Positions 27,636-36,016 of a stretch of 64,000 nucleotides of DNA are shown piece by piece; within the stretch, counting starts at the first letter, position 1; every line of letters starts with the position of its first letter. A program made the translations under genes and the position numbers. The notes under the pieces are model-generated. The model saw only the letters and a program-made list of their open reading frames with translations. It was not told where the DNA came from and did not search any database. Source of the DNA: Saccharicrinis carchari (GTDB lineage Bacteria > Bacteroidota > Bacteroidia > Bacteroidales > Marinilabiliaceae). The stretch lies in NCBI RefSeq assembly GCF_900182605.1, contig NZ_FXTB01000011.1, forward strand, positions 1 through 64,000, given 5' to 3'.

Positions 27636-28172
27636 TTATTCAACAACGGTATATATGTCGGGCAAATTTCGTCCGTAACCATCGTAATCCAATCCGTATC
27701 CTACAATAAAATCATTTGGAATTTCTATCCCTACGTAATCCACCTCAATATCGCCGGTAAATGCTTCGGGTTTAAAAAGCATACTAGCCACCTTAAGGGC
27801 TTTTGGATTAAACTCCGACAATTCTTCCAGTACTTTTTGAATGGTTATTCCGGTGTCGATGATATCCTCCAAAATAACAATTGTTCTACCTTCAATTTTT
27901 TCGGTTAAGCCGATGATTTCCTTTACGTTGCCCGTGGTTTCCGTTCCCCGATACGACGAAAACTTAACAAAGCTTATCTGGCATGGGAAATCTAATTTCC
28001 TCATTAAATCCGAGGCAAACATAAACGAACCGTTTAAGACACAAACCAATAAAGGATCTTTATCGCTCAGTTCTTTGTTCATTTTATCTGCAATTTTTGC
28101 AATCGCTCCGTCAATTTGTTCAAACGGTATAGAAAGCTTAAACTCTCTGTCTAATAGCTTTATACGCTTCAT
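27636..28172 (-). CDS. hpt: Hypoxanthine phosphoribosyltransferase
   Basis: A 178-residue purine-salvage enzyme converting hypoxanthine or guanine with PRPP to IMP or GMP. The PRPP loop is VILEDIIDTGIT. SYRGTETTGNV is the flexible loop, and the C-terminal YVGIEIPNDFIVGYGLDYDG is diagnostic. The ATG at 28172 is chosen over the upstream extension to 28226, which overlaps the promoter box. First gene of the hpt-adk-obg run. Confidence 0.94.
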   Translation of the reverse strand: MKRIKLLDREFKLSIPFEQIDGAIAKIADKMNKELSDKDPLLVCVLNGSFMFASDLMRKLDFPCQISFVKFSSYRGTETTGNVKEIIGLTEKIEGRTIVILEDIIDTGITIQKVLEELSEFNPKALKVASMLFKPEAFTGDIEVDYVGIEIPNDFIVGYGLDYDGYGRNLPDIYTVVE

Positions 28173-28200
28173 TAAATAGGGATTTTTTTTATTTAATGCG

Positions 28201-28208
28201 CAAAAGTA
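28201..28208 (-). promoter_or_regulatory. TAnnTTTG -7 box for the hpt-adk-obg run
   Basis: TACTTTTG on the minus strand ends 29 bases before the hpt ATG. No clear -33 TTTG. Confidence 0.45.
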
Positions 28209-28604
28209 CAAAAAAATACCGTGCACAGGCTATTTTATCCCATAACTTACTATTTTTGGACCGGTTTAAACTTTTTTTCATCTCTTTTGTCTGGTAAAAG
28301 ATGGATTTATTTTGTTACCGCCGGTTCGTATAAAAACCAAAGAATTGAGGGGGTCAAACCTTGTTTCAGGAATTATTTCAAGCCCCGGTAACGACTAAGT
28401 TTGACATACAGAAATAAAATTAGGGGGCAGGCTGCCGATTTTTAATTCGTTATTGATTTCTTCAAAAATTAAAGTCCAGCTATTTCGGGAATAACCCCTT
28501 AAAAAAGAGGGGGCATGCGCTGCACTTTTTTATATTTTTGACATCCTTTGAATAGGTCCGGTAAAAGAGACGGGTTAATAAATTTACACAAAAAGAAGAA
28601 AATT
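28209..28604. other. Divergent intergenic region between hpt and purE
   Basis: About 400 bases with no recognised gene. A TATTTTTG box (28533-28540) on the plus strand, 65 bases before purE, is a plausible purE promoter. I see no purine-riboswitch-like fold. Confidence 0.4.
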
Positions 28605-29111
28605 ATGCAAGCAACAGTTAGTATTATTATGGGTAGCACATCCGATTTGCCTGTTATGGAGAAGGCAGCACAAGTGCTTAACGATTTAAAAATTCCGTTC
28701 GAAATAAATGCTTTATCGGCACACCGGACACCACAAGCAGTAGAAAAATTTGCCAAGGGCGCCGAAGAACGCGGCATAAAAGTAATCATTGCTGCTGCCG
28801 GCATGGCTGCTCACCTCCCCGGTGTTATCGCCTCCATGACCAAACTGCCTATTATAGGGGTCCCCATAAAGGCATCGCTCGATGGTTTAGATGCCCTTTT
28901 AGCTATAGTACAAATGCCCCCCGGAATTCCGGTAGCCACGGTAGGCATAAACGGGGCACAAAATGCCGGTATTCTGGCTGCTCAAATGTTGTCCCTGGCA
29001 GATAGAGAGTTAGCTGAACGCGTAGCCGGTTTTAAAGAAAACCTTAAAGATAAAATTGAAAAAGCCAACAAGGAGTTGAGCCAGGTTAAATACGAGTTTA
29101 AAACGAATTAA
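28605..29111 (+). CDS. purE: N5-carboxyaminoimidazole ribonucleotide mutase PurE
   Basis: A 168-residue class I PurE, which converts N5-CAIR to CAIR in purine synthesis. The nucleotide-binding start MGSTSDLPVMEKA and the catalytic SAHRTP are intact, as is the glycine-rich GMAAHLPGV. The ATG at 28605 starts the conserved part; an in-frame extension to 28548 adds only basic residues. A long hairpin follows 55 bases after the stop. Confidence 0.95.
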   Translation: MQATVSIIMGSTSDLPVMEKAAQVLNDLKIPFEINALSAHRTPQAVEKFAKGAEERGIKVIIAAAGMAAHLPGVIASMTKLPIIGVPIKASLDGLDALLAIVQMPPGIPVATVGINGAQNAGILAAQMLSLADRELAERVAGFKENLKDKIEKANKELSQVKYEFKTN

Positions 29112-29165
29112 CCCCACCCAGCTATTTTTGGTTAAAAAAATACATTTTATAGCCACATAATTTGC

Positions 29166-29228
29166 TAAGGTATTATAAATAAGGTAACTTTTGAATATAA
29201 ATCTTTAAGTTACCTTATTTATACCTTA
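29166..29228 (+). promoter_or_regulatory. Long hairpin ending 3 bases before a start codon
   Basis: A 22-bp stem with a 3-base bulge pairs 29166-29190 with 29207-29228 (core TATAAATAAGGTAACTT with its exact complement), loop of 16 bases. The right arm ends 3 bases before the ATG of the next gene. It could terminate purE transcription or control the following gene by attenuation. Confidence 0.6.
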
Positions 29229-29231
29229 CGC

Positions 29232-30050
29232 ATGCGCCTACTGCTCTGGCTAATATTTTTATTTGTGCCGCACCCTTTGTTTACACAATCGGCATTTGTA
29301 AATTCACCTACGTCGATGGGGCGTGGTGCTACAGGAGTAACAGGGGCCGATACCTGGAGCCCTATCCTTAATCCTGCCGGCACATCGGAGGCAGTTGGTC
29401 CAAGTATTTCGCTATCCTATCATCTACCTTATTTTGTAAATCAATTAAGTTCCAAAAATTTACTTGCCGTGCTGCCTTTCCGCTTTGGGGTGCTCTCAGT
29501 CAATGTACATCAGTACGGTTATCCGCTCTATCAGGAAAACAAACTAAGTATGGCCTTTGCCCGTACTTTGGCACCCCATCTGCACGCCTCTTTTCAACTC
29601 AATTTTCAAAACAACCACCTGTCGCAATCCGGTGCAGGCAGTCAGCTTTTTGCAGGCCTTGGCATTTTATACAAACCATTAAACGCGGTTCGGCTGGGCT
29701 TTTTAATCTCTAATCCGGAACAATCCAGCATCTCCATAATGGAATCCACTTCCAACATCCCCACTTTGTTCGTACTCGGTTTTAATTGGAGTGCCTCTAC
29801 CCATTTTGACATTTCGTGCGAGGTAGAAAAGCAGAGCCGCTTTGACATGTTATATAAATTGGGCCTGGAGTACAATATAAACCAACAAGTTTGGATAAGA
29901 ACCGGCATCCTCGGCAAACCGATAAACTACACCCTGGGTTTAGGATTTGATGTAATGGGCATTATGCTTGATGCAGGCATGGCACATCACGAAGTATTGG
30001 GAATATCATCTTGTTTTGGGATAAGCTATCAATTTAAAGCGAAGCAATGA
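29232..30050 (+). CDS. Predicted outer-membrane beta-barrel, PorV/PorQ-like
   Basis: A 272-residue protein with a signal peptide (LLLWLIFLFVPHPLFTQ). The mature N-terminus FVNSPTSMGRGATGVTGAD and following NPAGTSEA resemble the PorV/PorQ and UPF0164 barrels of Bacteroidota, in which a short glycine-rich strand precedes many amphipathic beta strands. The final Phe-containing strand (SYQFKAKQ) is barrel-like. PorQ-like proteins are linked to type IX secretion, but family membership here is by general pattern only. The stop overlaps the start of the next gene (ATGA), so the two are translationally coupled. Confidence 0.6.
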   Translation: MRLLLWLIFLFVPHPLFTQSAFVNSPTSMGRGATGVTGADTWSPILNPAGTSEAVGPSISLSYHLPYFVNQLSSKNLLAVLPFRFGVLSVNVHQYGYPLYQENKLSMAFARTLAPHLHASFQLNFQNNHLSQSGAGSQLFAGLGILYKPLNAVRLGFLISNPEQSSISIMESTSNIPTLFVLGFNWSASTHFDISCEVEKQSRFDMLYKLGLEYNINQQVWIRTGILGKPINYTLGLGFDVMGIMLDAGMAHHEVLGISSCFGISYQFKAKQ

Positions 30051-32065
30051 AAAAGTTGTACTTCATCACGTTTTTGCTGCTAAGTTTTCTCTGTCTTCGT
30101 GCTCAAGTTGCAGAAAGCCCGGAAAGGATAATCGGGAATTTGATGGAATCGCTTAGCGAAAATGAGATAGACTTGAATGGGCAATCTCAAATTTTTGACG
30201 AACTACTACAGTTGTATGAATCTCCGATTAATTTAAATAGCGCAAGGATAGAGGATTTGGAGAAATTGATATTTCTGAGCGACATACAAATTCAAGCTAT
30301 TGTAGAGTATATAAGTAAGATAGGACCTTTGCAATCAAAATATCAGCTGCAGGCAGTGGGCGGGCTATCGCAACTGGATATTGAAAGGTTGATGATGTTT
30401 ACAAAGCTAGAATCTATTGAATCCGAAGCTGTGTATAAAAATCGCCTAGACGGACAGGTGCTGTTGCGAAACCAATTTAATTTGGAAAAAGCCAAAGGCT
30501 ATATTCCCGATAGCATGGCCACTCGTTATCTCGGCAACAGGCACCATTCCTATGCCAAATTTCAACTGCAATACGGGGAAAATTTTTTTGGCGGTTTGGT
30601 GATGGACAAAGATCCCGGCGAGGAAACACTTCCCATAGATTTTACATCGGGCTACTTAATGTATGAAAGCAAAAAGCTTATAAAGACCATGATAGTAGGC
30701 GACTTCCACGCCAATTTTGGTCAGGGTGTGGCGCTATGGACTGGCACAAGCATGGGCAAAACATCCGAGCCTTTGCGCATACGCAAGCGGGGCCAAGGTT
30801 TTAAAAAATACTCATCGGCCAACGAAAATGGCTTTCTTAGGGGTGCTGCTATAACATTTGCACACAAAACGGCCGAGCTGTCGTTGTTTATATCTAAAAA
30901 AAAACGTGATGCCGATTTAGAATATAATCCGGATTCAACGCATGTTATTGTTAATTCCATGCCGGAAACCGGTTATCATCGCACGCCAAGCGAAAAAAGC
31001 AAAAAAAACACCTTAGGACAATCCGCCTATGGAGCCAACCTCAACTACCGTTTTAAAAATATATCCCTTTCTGCGGGAGGATTCTTTCAAGCGTACGACG
31101 CCGATTCCATAGCGGTTAAAGCAATGTATCAGCGCACGGCACAGCAAAAAGTAAAAAACACGCAATACTGGCTGTCCTATCAATATGGTACTGGAAAGGT
31201 GCTGGCTTTTGGCGAGCTGTCCATAAATGGCAGTAACAAAGGAGCCATCATAAACGGACTTCAATTTAAACCTGCCAACAATGTTTCCCTGGCTCTTTTG
31301 CACCGATATTTCTCCATTCATTACTATTCGCCTTGGGTAAATGCCTTGTCCGAAAACTCTTTGCCTGGCGGTGAGTCGGGCTTTTATCTTGGGATGAGTA
31401 TTTTCCCTGTTTCAAAGCTTAACATCTCGGGGTATGTAGATGTGTTTAAAACCAATTGGCTAAAATATAATATCGATAAGCCTTCGCAGGGCTATGATGT
31501 TTCGATTAGAGCGGATTATATTTTTAACCCGAACTTTAAGCTTTATGTGCGTTACCGCGAAAAAGACAAATACAAGAATCAAAACATTGATGGCGCTCCC
31601 GATTATCCTATTGTAGTAAGTAACACCAAAAAAATCCGTTTACACACCGATATAATGGCAAACCAAAACTGGGCATTGCAAATGCGGGTAGAAAAATCGT
31701 TTTATAAGGAAGAAAATCAAAACAATACCTATGGTACCTTGGCTTATATGGGATTAAAATATGCAACAAGTACCGGACGACTGAACTGCTGGCTGCGCTA
31801 TCTGGTATTCGACACGGAAGATTACGACACCCGATTGTACACCTACGAAAACGATTTGCTATACAACTTTTATACGCCGGCCTTTCAGGGAGAAGGCTCC
31901 AGAGCTTATTTTATATTAAGTTATGAGATGCTGAACAACTTAAAAATATGGCTAAAGGCCGGAAGAACCAGCTACACGGACAGGGACAAGATAAGCACCG
32001 GTTTGCAAACTATCGACGGTAACAACCGCACCGACCTAAAGATGCAAATGCAGTTTAAATTTTAG
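30047..32065 (+). CDS. Helix-hairpin-helix headed outer-membrane protein
   Basis: A 672-residue exported protein (signal peptide YFITFLLLSFLCLRAQ). Residues about 55-120 form a helix-hairpin-helix region similar to ComEA: INLNSARIEDLEKL, then QAIVEYISKIGPLQSKYQL. From about 140 to the end, aromatic-rich beta strands ending in QMQFKF predict an outer-membrane barrel. In competent bacteria HhH domains of this type bind DNA outside the inner membrane; whether this one does is unknown. It overlaps the PorV-like gene by 4 bases, so the two probably act together. Confidence 0.75.
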   Translation: MKKLYFITFLLLSFLCLRAQVAESPERIIGNLMESLSENEIDLNGQSQIFDELLQLYESPINLNSARIEDLEKLIFLSDIQIQAIVEYISKIGPLQSKYQLQAVGGLSQLDIERLMMFTKLESIESEAVYKNRLDGQVLLRNQFNLEKAKGYIPDSMATRYLGNRHHSYAKFQLQYGENFFGGLVMDKDPGEETLPIDFTSGYLMYESKKLIKTMIVGDFHANFGQGVALWTGTSMGKTSEPLRIRKRGQGFKKYSSANENGFLRGAAITFAHKTAELSLFISKKKRDADLEYNPDSTHVIVNSMPETGYHRTPSEKSKKNTLGQSAYGANLNYRFKNISLSAGGFFQAYDADSIAVKAMYQRTAQQKVKNTQYWLSYQYGTGKVLAFGELSINGSNKGAIINGLQFKPANNVSLALLHRYFSIHYYSPWVNALSENSLPGGESGFYLGMSIFPVSKLNISGYVDVFKTNWLKYNIDKPSQGYDVSIRADYIFNPNFKLYVRYREKDKYKNQNIDGAPDYPIVVSNTKKIRLHTDIMANQNWALQMRVEKSFYKEENQNNTYGTLAYMGLKYATSTGRLNCWLRYLVFDTEDYDTRLYTYENDLLYNFYTPAFQGEGSRAYFILSYEMLNNLKIWLKAGRTSYTDRDKISTGLQTIDGNNRTDLKMQMQFKF

Positions 32066-32221
32066 GTACTTCGTGTTAAATACCATACCGATCCATTGCA
32101 GATTAAGCATTACCGCTTCCTATATCCATCTGCATGGTATGCGCCGCGATGTGAACAACTTACGGGGAGTAGTATCCCAAATATGCTGCACATACCGTCT
32201 TTACCCTATCGCGTTAAAAAT

Positions 32222-34402
32222 TTAATTACCCACTTCGCTCAAAAATTTAACTCTTACCAGTCTTATATTTTCCTCGGGATATTCATCCTCGCCTAATTCT
32301 TCCAGTGCACTACTAATATCATCGGTTTCGGCATCTTCTTTAAAATACATAAATATGTCGTCCCTTCTGTCGTCATCCATTACCTGATCGATATAATAAT
32401 CGATATTAACACGCGTTCCGGAATATACGATAGACTCCAGTTCTGATAACAATTCATCCATATCTATACCCCTTGAACTGGCAATATCGTCGAGCGGAAT
32501 CATGCGGTCGATGCTTTGTATAATTGCAATTTTATTCTTCGATTTGTTGGCTACTGATTTCACCACCATATCTACCGGCCTTTCAATTTCATTCTGCTCT
32601 ACATGGTTTTTAATCAGCTCAACAAACTCTTTTCCAAATCTGTTTGCCTTGCCTGAACCTACACCCGGAATATTTAACATCTCCTCCAAGGTTATAGGAT
32701 AATGGATGGCCATGGCCTCCAGCGAAGGATCCTGGAAGATAACAAAAGGGGGCAAGCTTTTCTTTTTCGCTATTTTTTTTCTTAAATCCCTAAGCATACT
32801 AAACAGCTCGGGATCTACGGCTGCAGTACCCCCACCGGAATCCTCATCCATGTCGCTGCTTTCGAAATCGTGTTCCTGGGTAATCATAAAAGAGCGTGGC
32901 TTTTCCAAAAACTCTTTTCCGTCGTCGCTTACTTTTAATATACCGTAATTTTCAATTTCTTTAATCAACAGTCCTGCCACTAACAGTTGTCGTATAACAG
33001 CATTCCAGTATTTTCCTTCCTTTTCCTTACCTGCACCAAACAACTCATGCTTATCGTGCTCATATGATTTGATGGCCGAATTGTCTTCTCCCGTTAAAAA
33101 AGCCGCCATATAGTCGGCCTTAAATCTTTCTTTTAATGCCAATATCGATTTGAGCATCAAAATCACATTTTCTTTTCCTTCGCTTTGTTCTTTTGGGTTG
33201 CAACAATTGTCGCAGGTATCACAATTTTCAGGATGGTATTTTTCGCCAAAATAATGCAGCAATATTTTGCGTCGGCATATCGAAGATTCGGCATACGAAA
33301 CCGTTTCAAACAGCAGTTGTCTGCCAATTTCCTGTTCGGCTATTGGCTTACCCTGCATAAATTTCTCGAGCTTCTGAATATCTTTATAACTATAAAAAGT
33401 AATGCATTTACCCTCCCCACCGTCGCGTCCGGCACGTCCGGTTTCCTGATAGTAACCCTCCAGGCTTTTGGGGATGTCATAATGCATCACCAACCTCACA
33501 TCGGGCTTGTCTATGCCCATCCCAAAGGCAATGGTGGCCACAATAACATCCGTTTCCTCCATCAAAAAAGCATCCTGATTGGCTGCCCGGGTGCTTGCAT
33601 CCATTCCGGCATGATAGGCTCGCGCTTTTATGCCGTTAACGATGAGTGCCTGGGTGAGCTCTTCCACTTTTTTACGGCTCAAACAATATATAATGACCGA
33701 CTTAGCCGTGTTATCTTTTAGTATTTTAATGATTTGTCGGGTAGCATGTTTTTTACTTCTGACTTCGTAATAAAGGTTGGGACGGTTAAAGGATGATTTA
33801 AACACCATCGATCCTGCCATGCCAAGGCTTTTTTGAATATCACTTTGAACCTTGGGCGTAGCTGTTGCAGTAAGGGCAATAAGTGGCTTTGAACCGATCT
33901 CTTCTATAATGGGGCGTATCCTGCGGTACTCGGGTCTGAAATCATGCCCCCATTCGGATATACAATGCGCCTCATCAACTGCATAAAACGAAATATCAAC
34001 ACGTTTCAGAAACTCTATATTATCCTCTTTGGTAAGCGATTCGGGAGCTACGTAAAGCATCTTGGTTTTTCCGGCCAGCATATCCTCCTTAACATTGGCA
34101 ATGGCTGCCTTGGTAAGCGATGAATTTAAGAAATGTGCAATACCATCATCTTCACTAAAATTGCGCATGGCGTCCACCTGATTTTTCATCAAAGCAATCA
34201 ATGGAGAAATAATGATTGCCGTTCCGGGTAGAATGAGTGCCGGCAGTTGATAGCATAATGATTTTCCACCTCCTGTGGGCATTAAAACAAATGTATCCTT
34301 CCCCCGTAGTACATTCTCAATTACATCTTCCTGGTTCCCTTTAAAGGTGTCAAAACCAAAATGTTTCTTAAGGTGAGCCTTAAGATCAACCTTTTCTTTC
34401 AT
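32222..34402 (-). CDS. recQ: ATP-dependent DNA helicase RecQ
   Basis: A 726-residue 3'-5' helicase for recombination repair. Walker A is PTGGGKS (42-48) and the motif II box is AVDEAHCISEWGHDFR. Motif VI QETGRAGRDG is intact. The zinc-binding part has CRRKILLHYFGE and CDTCDNCC. RQC winged helix and HRDC (NIPGVGSGKANRFG) follow. About 100 additional acidic C-terminal residues extend beyond the HRDC domain, typical of Bacteroidota RecQ. A TATTTTTG box lies 75 bases upstream. Confidence 0.95.
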   Translation of the reverse strand: MKEKVDLKAHLKKHFGFDTFKGNQEDVIENVLRGKDTFVLMPTGGGKSLCYQLPALILPGTAIIISPLIALMKNQVDAMRNFSEDDGIAHFLNSSLTKAAIANVKEDMLAGKTKMLYVAPESLTKEDNIEFLKRVDISFYAVDEAHCISEWGHDFRPEYRRIRPIIEEIGSKPLIALTATATPKVQSDIQKSLGMAGSMVFKSSFNRPNLYYEVRSKKHATRQIIKILKDNTAKSVIIYCLSRKKVEELTQALIVNGIKARAYHAGMDASTRAANQDAFLMEETDVIVATIAFGMGIDKPDVRLVMHYDIPKSLEGYYQETGRAGRDGGEGKCITFYSYKDIQKLEKFMQGKPIAEQEIGRQLLFETVSYAESSICRRKILLHYFGEKYHPENCDTCDNCCNPKEQSEGKENVILMLKSILALKERFKADYMAAFLTGEDNSAIKSYEHDKHELFGAGKEKEGKYWNAVIRQLLVAGLLIKEIENYGILKVSDDGKEFLEKPRSFMITQEHDFESSDMDEDSGGGTAAVDPELFSMLRDLRKKIAKKKSLPPFVIFQDPSLEAMAIHYPITLEEMLNIPGVGSGKANRFGKEFVELIKNHVEQNEIERPVDMVVKSVANKSKNKIAIIQSIDRMIPLDDIASSRGIDMDELLSELESIVYSGTRVNIDYYIDQVMDDDRRDDIFMYFKEDAETDDISSALEELGEDEYPEENIRLVRVKFLSEVGN

Positions 34403-34476
34403 AACAATAGCATTATCCTTATTTATTACCGTTGTAACGGACAGGAGATTAAAAAGTTTCTTTAATATCCTTAAAA

Positions 34477-34484
34477 CAAAAATA
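34477..34484 (-). promoter_or_regulatory. TAnnTTTG -7 box for recQ
   Basis: TATTTTTG on the minus strand, 75 bases upstream of the recQ ATG, in the gap after the sirtuin gene. Confidence 0.35.
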
Positions 34485-34562
34485 CCTTTTCTTTAAGACA
34501 TATCAGCACAAATTGATAAAAAATTAAGATGTGCTATTTTATGTGGCAATAGGAGCCCTACT

Positions 34563-35237
34563 TCAGTCTGTCGATAAACTCTGTAGCCCTTCGGATGCTT
34601 TTTTACGGATAGCGGTAATATTACCCGCGGCAGAAAATTTAGGCGTATCCGGATCAATAACAACAATTGGCACTGTTTTTTTAATAAAATTTAAAAGTCC
34701 GGCTGCCGGATAAACTTGCAAGGAAGTGCCTACCACTACCACCATATCGCCTTGCTGAATAAGACTTATCGCTTGATCCATAGCAGGCACCGCTTCGCCA
34801 AACCATACAATATGCGGTCGTAACTGACTGCCTTTTTCGCAATAATCACCAAGTTTAAGCTCCCCACCTTTTAATGTATACACCAATGATTCGTCTACGG
34901 TGCTGCGTGCTTTTTTAAGTTCGCCGTGCAAATGAAGCACTTTTGTAGAACCGGCTCTTTCGTGCAGATCATCTACATTCTGAGTTATTATTTGAACATC
35001 GTAATCTTTTTCGAGCCCGGCAATAAGCGTGTGTCCCTTGTTGGGTTCACATTGCAGCAGTTGTTTGCGTCGTTGGTTGTAAAAATCCATCACCAGCTGA
35101 GGATTTTTTTCCCAGGCCTCAGGGCTGGCTACCTCGGTAACATCGTAGCGCTCCCACAGTCCGCCCATGTCTCTAAAAGTCATAATACCGCTTTCGGCAC
35201 TCATGCCCGCTCCTGAAAACACTACTATTGATTTCAT
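34563..35237 (-). CDS. cobB: Sirtuin-type NAD-dependent deacylase
   Basis: A 224-residue class III sirtuin. NAD-binding GAGMSAESGIMTFR (9-22), TQNVDDLHERAG (85-96) and catalytic His104 (HLHGE) are present. Y53 and R56 (FYNQRR) form the YxxR pair that recognises succinyl- and malonyl-lysine, as in SIRT5 and E. coli CobB. The small zinc module has lost its cysteines; only C133 remains. It removes acyl groups from protein lysines. It is followed by recQ on the same strand after 160 bases. Confidence 0.9.
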   Translation of the reverse strand: MKSIVVFSGAGMSAESGIMTFRDMGGLWERYDVTEVASPEAWEKNPQLVMDFYNQRRKQLLQCEPNKGHTLIAGLEKDYDVQIITQNVDDLHERAGSTKVLHLHGELKKARSTVDESLVYTLKGGELKLGDYCEKGSQLRPHIVWFGEAVPAMDQAISLIQQGDMVVVVGTSLQVYPAAGLLNFIKKTVPIVVIDPDTPKFSAAGNITAIRKKASEGLQSLSTD

Positions 35238-35387
35238 TTGTCTAAAACTTTAATTTCAATTGTAACATATGGAACTCGCCACATTTTAACAATAGCCTCC
35301 CCCCCCTTAGAAGGGACAGGTTAGGTAAGAAGAAGCTCTCAGCGTCCGCTCCGGCCATTCGGGGGCTCGTTTCAGAAAAAACTACAC

Positions 35388-35993
35388 TTATAGCAGCACA
35401 ACGCTACAAATGGTTATTGCTCCCAGCAAAAAGCCGACATACACTTGTTTTGGACTATGTGCACCCAGGATCAGCCTGCTGCTGCCCAATAATCCGGCGA
35501 GTAGCAAAATAGCCAGCATCCACAATTGCGTGTTCACTCCATACTTGAGCCACATAGCCAACAAGGCGCCCAATAAACCACCAATGCCCACCATATGAAT
35601 ACTAATTTTCCAGAAAAATGAGATGAACAAGGACAACAAAACAGCAATCAAAGTACCCAAATAAAAAAAGGCAATAAACGCGGGGACCTGAAATTTTTTA
35701 AGAAAAAAATAACCCAACATAAAAAAAGCTGCCGTGGTTAATAAAGGTATCAACCTTTCACGTGGCGTTTCCATATGCATAGATTTTATAATGCCCACCT
35801 GCAAAAAAAGAGGCATAACACTTAAGGGCAAAATACAGGTGCTAATCAACACAATGATAGCGATCAGCCGGCGGTATTCAAATGGGATAAAGGTAACATG
35901 ACTTTGTGTGCTAAAAATAACCAACAAGCCCATGGTGGGTATGAGCAAAGGGTGCAATAAAACGGACAGCGCCGAAGCAATTTTTTTTATCAT
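35388..35993 (-). CDS. PAP2-like integral membrane protein
   Basis: A 201-residue protein with about six membrane segments. The C-terminal SSRLILGAHSPKQVYVG matches motif 3 of the PAP2 phosphatase fold (SRxxxGxHxxxDV), with Lys in place of the usual Asp. Motif 1 is not convincing, so catalytic activity is doubtful. It follows rpoN on the same strand by 23 bases, suggesting co-transcription. Function unknown; possibly a lipid phosphatase relative. Confidence 0.7.
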   Translation of the reverse strand: MIKKIASALSVLLHPLLIPTMGLLVIFSTQSHVTFIPFEYRRLIAIIVLISTCILPLSVMPLFLQVGIIKSMHMETPRERLIPLLTTAAFFMLGYFFLKKFQVPAFIAFFYLGTLIAVLLSLFISFFWKISIHMVGIGGLLGALLAMWLKYGVNTQLWMLAILLLAGLLGSSRLILGAHSPKQVYVGFLLGAITICSVVLL

Positions 35994-36016
35994 TCCGTAT
36001 ATTTAATTAAATGTAT

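Noticed and set aside
28209-28604. Purine riboswitch upstream of purE
   Set aside because: No three-way junction-like pairing found; only scattered short complementarity.
32096-32296. 66-codon frame between the HhH barrel gene and recQ
   Set aside because: Overlaps the recQ 3' end antisense and has no recognisable pattern.
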